Below, in pieces: positions 11,339 to 24,434 of a DNA stretch of 64,000 nt. Made by a program: the position numbers and the translations under genes. The stretch covers positions 9,982,001-10,046,000 of the forward strand of contig NC_068569.1 of the NCBI RefSeq assembly GCF_025698545.1, written 5' to 3'. The number at the start of each line of letters is the position of its first letter. Position 1 is the first letter of the stretch. Source of the stretch: Gossypium raimondii. Lineage: Eukaryota; Streptophyta; Magnoliopsida; Malvales; Malvaceae. The notes under the pieces are model-generated. The model did not search any database. It was not told the origin of the DNA and saw nothing but the letters and a program-made list of their open reading frames with translations.

Positions 11339-13600
11339 CTTCTGAAAACTCTTCTTCCCTCTCACTAAACAATCAAAACCCACCAAAATTAAGTCTTCGA
11401 ATTTGGGAACAAAAACATCAAAAAGTTTGACTCTTTCAAAGATATTAGCAAATAAAAGGTGCTTTTTTTTACAGGTGCAAGGTTGAATCAGGCACAAACT
11501 CAACAACCCCACGGCAACTAGTTATCTAAGACAGTATTATATTAGTGATAAAGTTGCAAATATTTAGAGAGAAAAAGGCCAACCAAGTCGCTTCTGAATC
11601 ACTCTTGAGAAGGAGAAAAAGACAAAAAGCCTAAAGGAAAAACGCTTTTCTTTACTTCTCCGCTTCTCCTACTAATACTAAGCTGCTTTTATGCGTTTCT
11701 TGACTTCTGCTTTTGTCTCTTTCACTGTTTTCACACTCTAACCAAACCAAACCAAAAATAAATAAATTCATTTTACTCTTCGGTTAAAATAAACTTTTTA
11801 ACTTTCTTTGAAGCTTCCCGCAATCACTGAAAACTATTTCCCATGTTCTAATGTTAACGACGTGAAATGATTGTGATAGATTTCTTCTTCTTTTTTCTGG
11901 GTTTTGTTGCTGTTGGAATCTCCACGAAGTACGTACTATTATTATAATAATTTATTGCCTATTTGTTAACCGCATATAGAATAAAATGGAACGTGACTTT
12001 ATAAAAAGAAAATTAAGCTTATTATTCGGATTAAATTATTCCAAAGTAACATGACCAAAAATATTTATCAGCCTAAGAAACGTTTCCACTTGAGATTCCT
12101 TTTTACGTGCCAATGAGTCGGCGGCATTATTCGCAGAGGCGCAAATCTTGTACAGATTTTTTTTAACATATTACCTAAAGATTTTTAGTTTTATTATTTG
12201 TTGTTTTCTAATCTAAATTACTCCTATCCTTCCTGTGATTAGACATTGTATTTGTCTCTAAAAATTTCATATCTTTTCACATTAAATTTAATCATGCTCC
12301 TCCATAAATGCTACTCTCCAACACTAAATCAAGAGCAAAGCGAGAAATAATTATAAGTTGACGGATATTTATGTAAAGTGGACGTTTTCAAAGTAACATT
12401 TGAAAATGTAATGTTTGTTAAATAATCTATTTCTACAAGATATTGTGATTATTTAAGCTTTTTTACCAAATTAATATTTAAATGTTGTTTTGTATTAATT
12501 TATCAAATTAAATTAAAAATATTGTCAAATACTTTTTACCAATATACTATTTTGTATTAATTTATTAAATTAAACTAAAAATGTTGTCAATTTTAATATA
12601 AAAAATTATTAAACTATGTAAAAGAAATCAAGCTACAAAATTTAGAAAACTTTCGAGGCAAACACAAATGGTTATGTTTTTTTAAATTTAATTATAATAT
12701 TAAAATTAAAAATTTTAAAAGGTTAAAATGAATATTTTAAAATACAGCTCCTTTAAATTCACCTTTGGATAAAAGAGAATGAGAACCCAACTACTCCATT
12801 ATTGTCTTTGATAACTCCCCGAGCAACAAATTCTCAGAGGCTTCCCATGTTATTGTGAGAACATCAAAGACACTTGTTTCTTTGATGGTTTCACAACAGC
12901 ATGGAATAAGATATGTATACAAGTGATTGTGGAGAGTGATAGATTAACATTGAAAATATATCGAACAAAACATATTTAGATGTATAAAGTATTGCCTACT
13001 GATAAGTATGAGAGATCCAACATGTTTACTGTATGCTAGAGTGAGCATGTTTGAGAAACTTCCATTTAAAAGGAGAAGTAGACTTCTGGAGATATATTAA
13101 GCCTAATTTATTTTTGGAATTGTACAACTTATTTAGGATTTAATGCTTACGTTACTCCTTCAACCTCTCCCCTCTAAAAAGGTAAAATATTTACGACATA
13201 TAAGACTTCTATTTATACTGTAGATTAAAAGGCTATATTGGTTAGATGACTATTCAAATTGTTCAACGACACCATCTATGAATCTTCTAGCCATTGTATA
13301 AAATACTCATTGGTTTTTTTTCTTAATCAAAATTGTGAATAAAAATAATGTTGATTTTATAGTTAACTATTTAAATTATCCAAATTATACATTTTAAATC
13401 CGAACCAAATTATTTAACTTGAATATGAGGCTTGAATTATTTATTTATCTATTTAAATTGACTAGAAATTTCTAATATATGATAATTAACGGGTTTTTAA
13501 AATGACGGGATTAGTTAAACGTGGTTACATTATAATTCATAGAAATTAATAAAATCTAGAAAAACATTTAAAAGGATGTTTTTCTCTCTTTTAATTATGA
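11339..13600. other. VAS1 upstream region and AT-rich spacer
   Basis: The first few hundred bases upstream of the VAS1 ATG contain its leader and presumed promoter, with pyrimidine-rich tracts on the gene strand, but I could not fix a TATA box. From 11.9 to 13.6 kb the DNA is AT-rich with no coding signal. The cyclin gene that lies between the VAS1 and GLYK orthologues in Arabidopsis (At1g80370, from memory) is not found here. Confidence 0.45.
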
Positions 13601-13617
13601 GAGTTGAGCGAATAATC

Positions 13618-13712
13618 TTTTGATCCAATGGCAAGAGTATCATGTTGTAGGCATGATAATTTGGATTCAATCTTAAGCAACCCTATTCCCCTCAATTAAA
13701 AAAGAAAGAAAG
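13618..13712 (+). mobile_element. possible tRNA-derived SINE fragment
   Basis: An A-box-like 'atggcaagagta' is followed about 30 bp later by a B-box-like 'ggattcaatct', then after ~25 bp by a purine tail of repeated aaag units. Order and spacing fit a plant SINE head and tail. Both boxes deviate from consensus and no target duplication was identified. Confidence 0.3.
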
Positions 13713-13984
13713 AATGGAAATAGGTTTAAAGTGAGAGACAACTGAGAAAATAAGTTAGGAATTTTCTTGGTTTGGGTATTGAATATATTTAATTTATGGT
13801 TCACAATGAAATTTTTATAAAAGTTTGACAATTTTCTTTATATTATATTTTTGGATTGCATTTTAGTTCCTTTATTAGAAAAAATTAGCTCCTATTCGAC
13901 GAGTGAGTAAAATAGCCCTTCCGTTAAAATTTGGTGTTTATATATAAGGTGTAATAACAAACTTAGTCTTCAACCATTACATAC

Positions 13985-14445
13985 TTATTCTATTTGACCT
14001 TGACTCTTTTATTATAAGTAAATTAGAATTATTTTGAAACTAATAAGGCTTAAGGGTTAAAAGGCCTTAATAATAAATTTAAAAATAAGTTAAACCTTTT
14101 AAAATTTAAAATTATTAAAAATAAAAAAACTATAAGCAAAATTTATAAAAAAATTATAAAATTTTTATTAAACAATAACAATGTAGTCCCATTAAAATCT
14201 AATGGTTATAAGATTAAAAAAAAATTGACCCTACACTCTTTTATTTGGTCAACAATGTTATTTTTAATAAAATTTTATAATTTTGTTTATAATTTTTCTG
14301 ATTTTATAATAATTTTAAATTTTAAAGGGCTTAATAGATTTTTTTAATTTGTTACTAAGGGTTTTTAACCCTTTTAGCCTTATTAGTTTAAAAATTTAAT
14401 TTATTTGCAATAAAAGAGCAAGGGTTAAATTGAATAAATGTGTAA
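13985..14445. mobile_element. hairpin-forming TIR element (MITE-like)
   Basis: The left arm (about 13985-14113) and right arm (about 14330-14445) are imperfect inverted copies. Paired blocks include 'aactaataaggctta...gggttaaaa' on the left against the reverse of 'aacccttttagccttattagtt' on the right, and 'gaccttgactcttttatt' against 'aataaaagagcaagggtt'. The centre is AT-rich and non-coding. Ends and target duplication were not resolved. Confidence 0.55.
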
Positions 14446-15131
14446 ATATTATTTTACGTAATTTATCTACTTTTCATAATAATAAAAAACTAAAATGGGA
14501 TCCGAGGGTTTTGTGGTAATTTTCACCATGAATTCAGACAATTGTTGTTGGATTTTGTGGGATAGATTAAAAGATGCTCTACCACTCAATTTTGGGTTAT
14601 ATAGTAAAAATGAATAAAAATGTAAAAACCGATGTCTCTTAAAAAAATATTTCGGAAATAATATTAAAAAACTTGTCTCTAATATAAAAATTCGATGTGT
14701 AATTTTATAATCTGCCGGACAACCAGAATTTAATAATTAAAAAGAAAAACTTTGCTAATATTTTATTTTATGGTTAATATATGCTTTCCCAGTTTCTTTT
14801 GTCCTTCTCTATCACAAAGTGACTCACTCGACCGGTTCAAGCAATACGATATGTGGACAACATTTGAGCTAAGAATTTCTTGGTTGGAGCTAAGACCAAA
14901 AAAAAAAAGTTCGTATCTAGTTGTTTTCTTACCCATTACTTTTTACAGGTTTTAATTAAAAATAACCTAAATAATATATAAACTCAATGTTATATATCAA
15001 TTTTAATTTGATATATTTTTATACTTTAAAACTTTAATTTTAATTTAATTTTCACATTGTACTAACCATGGTATCTATGTAGTATAATTTTTTATTAAAT
15101 CATACGTAAATTGTTAACATGACATTTTATT

Positions 15132-15609
15132 AGAGGTGATCATGGGTCGGGCCAAGTTCGGGCTGGGTCTAGACAAAATTTTAGGCCCATTTTCTAGGAC
15201 CGGACCCTGCTCGACCCAGAATATGGGCCTAAAATTTTGTCTAAGCCCGACCCAAAAGAAAATTGCTAAGCCCGAGCTCGGCCCAGCCCATATTAAATTT
15301 TGCAACACCAAAAGGACTTAGGGATTTTGAAGCTTGATTTTGGAATTGGGAAAAAAAGGTAGGGCACGATCTGATGACGAAAGTGAAAAAGTATATTTGA
15401 TTAAAAATAAAAAAAATATATTTAATATATAACTAGGGCCGGGTCGGGCTGGGCCTGGGCAAAAAATTTTACCCAAGACCTGGTCCATTTTCTAAACGGG
15501 CCTAATTTTTGCCTAATTCATATTTCGGACCTATATTTTTACCCGAATCCTCCCATTTTACGGGCGGGCTGTCGAGCCGGGTCGAATAGCCCAACCCATG
15601 ATCACCTCT
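15132..15609. mobile_element. GC-rich MITE with near-perfect 20-bp terminal inverted repeats
   Basis: The left end begins AGAGGTGATCATGGGTCGGG; the right end is its inverted copy with one mismatch, finishing at 15609. The 10-bp sequence acattttatt occurs immediately left (15122-15131) and again at 15616-15625, separated from the right end by a 6-bp duplicate (acctct). A 9-10-bp target duplication would point to a Mutator-like family. Short open frames on both strands here are by-products of internal inverted repeats. Confidence 0.75.
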
Positions 15610-16484
15610 ACCTCTACATTTTATTAGGTTAAAAATTAAATAAATTATTTTCATTTAGATTGAGAAAATAAATATACAAGGAAAAAGGATTTCTTATTTC
15701 TCCAGGAAATTTATTTTATTTTTAATCTAGATTAAAATAATTTAGCAATTTCCATATGAGTTAATATATATAAATACACAAAATTAAATTTGATGTATAA
15801 ATTACAAATTATATGAAAGTTAATAATAATTATGATATTTACGCTTGAATAAAATAATAAATTGAAAATTATTTCCTTTTAGATTCAACTAATCAACCGT
15901 AATTGTGTTAAAAACAAGAATTGATTTAATTATGAATCTAGAAGTGATTTTTATAATAAAATTGGACAAATTTCCTTTAAGCTATTAATAATTAAGATCA
16001 AGAACATTATCGGCAATATTATATTTACTTAATTAAAATTTTATACGAAGCAAAAGTAGTAATAATATCATTCGCAAATCTGTATTTTTCTTCGAAGTCT
16101 AGCAAATATAAAATCTATGGATCGATCCAAAGTCTTGAAAAATAGGGTGGAGAAGCCTAACTTTAACAAATATACATGATATTCCTATAAACAAATTTCC
16201 TTCTAACTTGATTTCCTCATTTAATGTCTAACTATTAATATTTCTACATTTTGTATTCAGATTATTCTTTTATTTTCTTCTTTTAATATGAGTGTAGCAT
16301 CACAATTTTTAATGAATTTTTTTGATATAATATTTAGAATTACCAACGTCTTTTTACCAATTGAATTAAGACTTAATCTACTTTGATATATTATTTTAAC
16401 ATTAATTTTTTAATTATCTAATTTATTATGGTCACATATCTTGGACCCCTAACTTTTTATACAAAAGTTATTGTATGGTATCAC
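15610..16484. other. AT-rich upstream region of GLYK
   Basis: No coding sequence or clear repeat was seen. It presumably contains distal promoter of the glycerate kinase gene. Confidence 0.4.
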
Positions 16485-16493
16485 TATATATAA
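16485..16493 (+). promoter_or_regulatory. TATA box of GLYK
   Basis: TATATATAA lies 90 nt before the GLYK start codon. Transcription would begin about 30 bp downstream (near 16515-16525), giving a 60-70-nt leader that includes a GA dinucleotide run at 16564-16580, common in plant 5'UTRs. Confidence 0.6.
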
Positions 16494-16582
16494 GGAGAAA
16501 AGCGTTAGCCGGAACCTAGGACGCCAGCCCAAGCCATCCATTATCCTTGATTGCTGCACCTAAGAGAGAGAGAGAGAGAGAA

Positions 16583-19500
16583 ATGGCGGCTTTCACTACG
16601 CATACGCCATGCCAAGCCACCCCCTTGCATCCTAATATTAAAATTTTAACTCAAAATGCGAATACGAAAACAGTTCATAAAGCTACGTCTTCTTTGCATC
16701 ATTATTCTTCTATTTCTTCTCTCTTTTCACAAACCAAATCAACTCTTTTCTCTAATTCAGGTCTTTCTCTCTCTCCCCCTTTCTTTTCTTTTCTATTTAT
16801 CCATGTTTATCTTTGCTTTCGTCGCAGTAATTTCTTTTTTTATGTTTTATTTCTCAATGGGTATTCAAAAAATTTGGGATGCTTGGCTCATAATTTAATC
16901 TTCCTATGTTTGTTTAATGATGGCTTCTGGGAAATGTGAGTATCAAAGGTTGAGTAAATTTTCTAGAAATCCAATCTACTGAGATTATATTATTAGTGGG
17001 AATTTTATCTACTTGGATGCCCAAATTGCTAAGTAAATTATATCTGTCACTCTAATCTTTGATTGCTTATCTGAAATGTTTTCGTGGTTGATATTGTCCT
17101 TGACCGATATTGTAGTCTTTACAACTTAGTACCAGAAAATTTCAGCATAGAGGAGTAAAAAAGAAAAGGTTGTTCTTTCCTTTGGATCCAAAAGAAGCCA
17201 CGGTAATATGAAATATCAAACAATATTCTCTTTTCACTGTGTTATTATTTTTGTTTGGGAATGACTTTCATCAGAAATTTAGCAACTCCAGTTGCTTTTT
17301 TTTTTTCTCTTTTACCCATGATGCTATTTTTCTTTCTTATTTTTTTTTTCATTGTTTCGTCAACACTTTTTAAGTATTTTTACTTTTATTGGACTTTTCT
17401 TTTTTCATTACAAATTTTATTATTTTAATATCTTATTAAACTTTTTATTTAATGTTTTCTTTCTTTTATTGGCATTATTATTTTAATATAATAAAATTAT
17501 TGTTTGACATAGATATAATTTATTTATTAATTTCATAAACATTGAATAAAATATAATTTCCATTATATATTTTTGTTTCAATAATAATTTCTTTAATGAT
17601 AATTTCTCTTTTCATTATAATTCAGATCATCGTAAATCATTACAATTAAAGTATTTCACTATCGTTTTAAATTCACCACTACAATTTCATTGGAGACGAT
17701 AGGTTGTAGAAACCAAAATTGAGAATATCTTATGTTAGGCACAAAAGTAATTTTCATGTGTTTTGGAGTTGTCTAATTGAAGTCAGTTTTTAGCTTTAGT
17801 TTTAGCATTTTTAATGGATTTTGATATAAAGTAAGGTTATTTTGGTTTCTTTCTCAAGTTACTTCCTGCTTTTGTTTCAAAAAGAAAAATAATTACTTCT
17901 TGTTTTACTCTTTGAGACCATCTCAGTTTAGCTCATAGTTTATCTCCATTCCTTTTGTGAATTCTTCCTGCAGGCAGTGGCAGCTCATGGTTGCGACATA
18001 ATCCCTTGCATGATGATGCGAGCAGTGGTAGTGGATCGAGGCAGGGTCCAATATATTCAGTTTTTCGCACGAAACCTGCTGAAGTTGCCTCCGTCGAGGA
18101 CCTCTTCGAGTTCATATGCTCTGGTCCTCTTGTCGACAAAATGGGACTGACCCAAGAAAAGGTGGCAGAGTCTATTGACAAGTGGTTGTTTTATGGCTCG
18201 AAGCTTTGTCGATTGTTTCAGCTGGATGAACTTTACCTTACTACTCCTCAGAAAGCAAGGTTTTATCACTACTACATACCAGTCTTTGTGTGGTGTGAAG
18301 ACCAGATATCACAGCATGCGTCCAAATTTAAAGACGGAGAAGAGATACCTCCGTTAGTGGTATGGATATAATCGTTGTGTGTGTTGGTGTTCTCATTCTT
18401 TGTGCACATTTCAGTAGTGTATTCTATTGGGTTTTGCTACCCTAAGGGCACTCTTTTAAGGTTATATATATAGTAATATCTTCACCCAATGCATTGAAAA
18501 TGTAGATGAAATTGTCAACCACTGCATCAATACAATGTTAGTACTACATATAACTAGTACATTAATGAACCTTAAAACAGTGCTGGGGCAGTGTTAGCAA
18601 AAAAGCCCTGTTACATTTCATTCCATTAGGATAGTGAAAGAGCAGTGCAGGTGGCATACTTGACCGGTTCTTTTAATCTTGTGGAAATGGCAGATTGGTT
18701 TCAGTGCACCACAGGGTTGTGGGAAGACCACACTTGTATTTGCTCTTGATTATCTTTTCAGGATCACTGGCAGGTAGCTTGAAGGGCATTGGAATTTATT
18801 AAGTAGAAGTAATTCGTATCTGGTTTAGTAACGTAAATCGAGCAAGTGGAAACAAATGAAATTACTAACATCCACCATAATCTCAGGAACTCTGCAACAT
18901 TATCTATAGATGATTTCTATTTGACAGCAGGAGGTCAGGTACTACTAATAATAATTTTTCCTAAAATGTTTTACATTTTTCTCATCATTTTCTGACACAG
19001 TGTGCAATTGATAATAGGCCGAATTGAGAGAACAGAACCCAGGAAATACTCTTTTAGAGGTGAGGTGACTAATGATTTCTTCATTGTATTTGCTTTTCAG
19101 ACTTAATGGGGGAGCAATTGTTTTGTTACTCACACAAGAATAAAATGGTTTTCTTATTTCAGTTGCGAGGAAATGCTGGGAGCCATGATCTTCCATTCTC
19201 CGTTGAAACACTGACAGCTCTGAGCAAGTTGACTAAAGAAGGTAGTGTTCAACACTCATCTTTCCATGTTACGGTTCATCATTTGTTCATCTCTTTGTTG
19301 TTGACTTGGTTTGAGTTAAACAGGCATGAAGATGAAGCTTCCTCGATATGATAAAGTAAGCACAATATCACCATTTTTACTGGCCGTTTCATTCCAATTG
19401 CGTACCAACAACATTGTTGTTTACAGTCTGCATATAGTGGGAGAGGTGACAGAGCTGATTCTTCGACATGGCCAGAAGTTGAGGGACCACTAACGGTAAG

Positions 19501-20434
19501 AGAATGTTGAGCTAGAGGTGGGGAATGGTGGGTACAGTTTGGTTGAAAGAGTAACGTGATCCATTATGTGAATGTATTGAAAATGATTTCCATAACATAA
19601 TTATGCTAGTATGAATTAGGCAAGATGTTCATTTCGTTGGCCTTCTTTAAATTCAATCAGGTTGTTCTGTATGAAGGCTGGATGCTTGGCTTCAAACCCC
19701 TTGCGAATGAAGTTGTTAAAGCTGTTGATCCACAGGTCAAGTGCGCTTTCGGTCTTGCTGCTACGGATTTAGTATTTATTTATGTTATTCTAACACCAAA
19801 CTGATTTTGGAGATGAAGCTGATGGTGATTGATGTTACAGCTGGAAATAGTGAACAAAAACCTAGAAGCATATTATGATGCATGGGACAAGTTCATTAAG
19901 GCTTGGATTGTGATCAAAATTCAGGACCCAAGTTGTGTGTACCAGTGGCGTCTGCAGGTTGGTTCTTATATTGAACTACTCTTATCAGTCACATTCCCTA
20001 TAGGCTATATAGCTATGTTACCCAGACCACATATGGACACGAATGCTTTAAGAAAAAGGATGAGTTAGTTTGGACAAACCTCCTTTTTAAGTGGTAGAAG
20101 CATAGATTTTTCTAATAGTATTGGTTGAAAATGATTTTGGGCAGGCTGAGATAGCCATGAGGCAGGCAGGAAAACCTGGAATGTCAGATGAGGAGGTGCA
20201 TATACATATTTACATTCACCAAAGTTTTATATATATATATAAATATATCCTTTTGATATCTAATTCAAAAACTGTGGGGGATATTGACAGGTGAAAGATT
20301 TTGTTTCACGTTACCTACCTGCTTATAAAGCTTACCTTCCAACCCTGTATTCTGAAGGACCAAATGGATCACATCCAAACCATCTCCTACTCATTGAAAT
20401 CGATGAAGCCAGAAATCCCATCTTTGGGATCTAA
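16583..20434 (+). CDS. GLYK: D-glycerate 3-kinase, chloroplastic (GLYK), 12 exons
   Basis: Exons: 16583-16760, 17974-18359, 18694-18773, 18887-18938, 19018-19059, 19163-19241, 19324-19355, 19427-19495, 19661-19735, 19841-19957, 20145-20195, 20291-20434. Total 1305 nt, 434 aa, slightly shorter than Arabidopsis GLYK. The enzyme phosphorylates D-glycerate to 3-phosphoglycerate with ATP, the last step of photorespiration, in the plastid stroma. Exon 1 encodes a Ser/Thr-rich transit peptide of about 60 aa. The P-loop 'SAPQGCGKTT' is at about 192-201 (Lys199), followed by 'SIDDFYLT', 'NAGSHD', 'YSGRGDRADSSTWPEVEGPL', 'EGWMLGFKP' and 'AYYDAWDKF', all typical of the plant kinase. The first intron is long (1213 bp) and separates the transit peptide from the catalytic part. 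All exons join in one frame and no damage is seen. Confidence 0.95.
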
Positions 20435-23400
20435 ATCATTTGTTGTTGTTGATGAATATCAGTTTCGGATCCAATTTTGATTTCTTGGATGTGTCGTGTG
20501 GTTTAACTACTTGTAAACTAATTATTTCATGATCCACCCATGTGTTTGCAATCAATTTGAGATTTGTAAATGAGAAATGTTTGAACTATGCCCGTCAGTC
20601 TAATATATACAGAACGGCCCACTGCTTGAAATCAAGCTGTCATTGGTATGAATGAATATATATTTTAATATGCTTTTGGGTGGCTGAAAATGCGTCGCAC
20701 AGTCGCTCTACTTCACTTGAATATTTGAAGCCAACTATAGAACCCTTCTTCAATTGATCGATTGTTGGTTCCAACATCTGTCAGCCTCCTGTTCCCCTTT
20801 CGTTCTAGTTTTAGTGCTAGTCTTAAATGAATGAATTTTCGCGGGCCAAAAAGAAAAACCAGACAAGGTTTCATTCACTCAATATGTACTATATTGGGCC
20901 AGCCCTTAGCTCGACATTCACGAATGGGTTGGGATCAGGGTATTCAAAAGCTATTGAATTTTGAGCCAATCTTAACTTTTTTAAGTGAAATTGGTTTAAT
21001 TTTGAGCTAAGCTTCAAATTTTCAATTTCAAGTTCAAGCGACCAAAGTTTCCAGTTTAATTGATCCTAAAAAGAAAAAAGAAAAAAGAGTTAATGATGCA
21101 TTGTTAAATAAAAATATAAATAATTATAGGAAGAATAAAATAAAATGCATGATTAAGAATCCGTATTACACCTTCTAATCCGGTTTTTTACTTGATAAAT
21201 CAAAGAGCAATCGTGCACGCTATAGATTTTTCCTCTTTGGGGCAAAGCTTGAGGTCCCTCTTTATTTATTATATTGAATCTTTCAAGCTTTATGCATACA
21301 ACTTATATTAGTGTAAATATGATTTATATTTATTTAACTATGTTAAATACATTGTTTGAAGATGTATATAGAAATATTGAGTTAATTTGAAATTTTATTG
21401 CATCTAGAAGATTTTAAATGTCTCAACCAAGTTATTTATTTTAAAATTGTAGTTTAAGCTATTTATATAAATTATTTAAATATATAAATACCTTTATAAT
21501 AAATTTTCGTGTTTCTTTTTAAGTTATTTTTCAATTAATTTCATCTAAAAAGTATAGATAATATGATACTAGGGAAATTAATTAGTCTTAGATTCAATCT
21601 CTCCCATTTACATCTTATAACTAAGAAATAAATTATATTAACAAGTCTCTAAGTTGTCTATCTATTTTTGAGGTAATAATTAGGTCTAACTCCTTGAACG
21701 AACAAAATTAATAGCTCAATATGCAAGAAAAATTCGAAAACAGAATCAGTGATGAGTTGCATGGTAAAAATGAGCTCTTAAGAATTTTAAATTTTTAAGT
21801 TTGAGTTTTCTCTTACTTACAAATGTAGGGTTTTTTTACATTTGAATTAATCATTTAATTATATTACTTTATTCTAATTGAAATTATTGATATAATAATG
21901 ATTAATTTTCCATTTCTCTAGGGAATCTGAGCAAATAACAAGGTGGCACTAAGGGTCCAACAAAGGCTACTCGATCGAAAGGAAAGTAAAAAGGACTCAG
22001 GTCCAAAAACCACTGTTGCTCGCGTTCATTCATCATGAAAAACTTTCTTTTTTTCTTTTGGGAGGAAAAAAGTTAATATATATCTCTATTTGAAAGGGGA
22101 AAAAAAAAGATGGTGGAAAAACCCGCAATCTAAAAGACGAATGAAAAGCAAAACCAGAGAACACCATGGAGCCAACCAGCAGCTAGAGAGAGAGAGAGAC
22201 CAAAGCCAACCTTATTTCGATGAAACCCAACGTTGTGGCAGTCCTCGTCTCGCATGTAGAGGGGGGACCTCTTATTATGTCGGAACAGAGACCAAAAAGC
22301 ATTAGAGAATGAAGAAAATAAATATATTTATAAAAAATCGAGAGCTTTAATTAAAATGATAAAATCGTAAAAAAAATTATGGTGTATTAAGTTTAAATCC
22401 ATTAAACATATTTATTTTAGATTTCATATTATTTGAAACGATAAAACTATCCTAGTAATGTTTATGATTTTGCAAAAGGAAATAATTTTAATAATTATTC
22501 AATATTTGAGTTGAGTTGAATTTAAAAGTAACGTCAATTCAATAAGTCATTTAAATATAGTAAATAAATTTACTTCTTTCTTTATACCTTATTCATGTTT
22601 CACCTTATACACAATACACCTCCATAAATATACATTTTGAAACCTCAACTTGGGTTAAAGATTCAGATTAAATTCAAAATGATTTTAATTTTTTGTCCTA
22701 GGCTTTTAAGGTTCAACATGATACCTACAATTTATTTTTGTCCCAATTAGACATCTAAATTTCACTTTTGGTTCAAATTGATATATGGACTTGTCTTTTG
22801 GTCCATATTAACACTTGATTATTTGAATTATGAAATTAAATTCAAGTATTTAATGGGATAAAATCTCTTAAATATCAATTTAAATATTAAAATTATCAAA
22901 AAATTATTTATCTTGATATTATTAGACTAAATCAAAAGTTTCATTGATTAAAAAATAAATAAAAATTTTAATTGATTACTAAAATAGTGCGGAAAACGAT
23001 TTTTGTTTTCTTTTTATAGAACAGTAAACGAAATTATAACTATCTTAGAAGCAACGACGGACGTGGCTGGTTTGTAGCACCAAGGGGACAGGTTTTTGGT
23101 TTTTGTTTTTTAACTATCGTTACATGAGAATTTCCCATTTTGTCCTTTTAAAGGAGTTATTTAACACAAAACATAGAATACTCAATAAACTTCAGTTCAT
23201 AATCATGACTGGAACACGATTTAGCAATGCAATCTGCTTCTCTGAAAACATGTCGGACTTTGACAATTAATATCATCTGTATTCTTTTTTTTATCCTTTG
23301 AATCAATCACACCCATAATATTATCTTTGAACAAATTAACTACAATTTTGTTATCACATAGGAATAACCTCTCAGAATAATGATTTTTTTTTTTTTAAGA

Positions 23401-24434
23401 AAGAGGTGAGAGCTTGTCTCACTAAACAAAAAATATTGTTTGATCACATTCAGCACTAAACAATATTCAACGATTCAAAAAACAAAAAACCCGGAAGGAC
23501 GGGCTAACTTCATAGAAATTATTTATTGTGTTAATATTTAAGTGCTTAATTGACTTAGTGTCACGAGTTAATTAGGCGCCAATTTAATTATAAAAATTAC
23601 GAAAAGGCCCCTCTGTAATTAAAATAAATTATTTTATTTAATAATATTTTATTAAAAAACAATAAAATGTTTAGATAAATAAAACATTATTATTACCATT
23701 AAATTACATCTTTTATTAATATACTATTTATCTTTTAATTTTATTATTTCCATCAATTGTATATTTTTATTTTAAATCCGCATATAATAGAATTTTTAGT
23801 ATTAATTATATTTCTTAACTTATGAAACATTTTTGAAGTTAAATATTATCGTCAACTTTGATACTTCACATCCAGATAAATCATTAATTTTTAAATTGTA
23901 TCAATTAAATATAGAAATAAAAAAAGATTAATTTATTTAGGTACAATACAAGTATATGGAAACTTGTGTAGAAAAAGGAAATAATTGATTAATTGTGGCC
24001 GGGAGGTGTTATTGGGGAATCTTTCTTTTTTTGGGTAGTAAATTGAGGATGATTTTTTTAATAATCTGTGATTGAAGTTCATTAAAAGGGCATAGACAAT
24101 CATGGTAATAAATGGGTTTTGGTTTGAAACATTTCATGATCAGAGTCATCAATTTCCAAAGTTTTGATGATTAAGTTTGAAATGAATCCTTTTATTAAGA
24201 AAAATGAAAACAAAGGAAGAAGAGATGATTAAGTAATGTGGAGAAAAAAGCCCACAACATCAATGCACTACAATTACAGCTTATTTAATTTATGTTTCTT
24301 GCAATTTGGCAGTCTATATCTTAGTCAAAAACCCTGCTCGCCAGGTAAAAAAAAGTTCAAACAAAGCAAAAAAGCCTCTGTACAATTCTTTATGATTTCT
24401 TTCTCGGATGCTTGAATTAAAAAGGCTTCTTTCT
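20435..24434. other. 4-kb AT-rich spacer between GLYK and IAA15
   Basis: After the GLYK 3'UTR there is no supported gene. Short degenerate transposon-like stretches occur around 20.88-21.07 kb and 22.64-22.87 kb ('ggttcaaattgatatatgg' style). The ORF at 22090-22305 is low-complexity with no domain. A possible SINE B-box ('agattcaatctctccc') lies near 21590. Confidence 0.4.

Noticed and set aside
15114-15321. Open frames on both strands in the GC-rich MITE
   Set aside because: Products of internal inverted repeats with no protein similarity.
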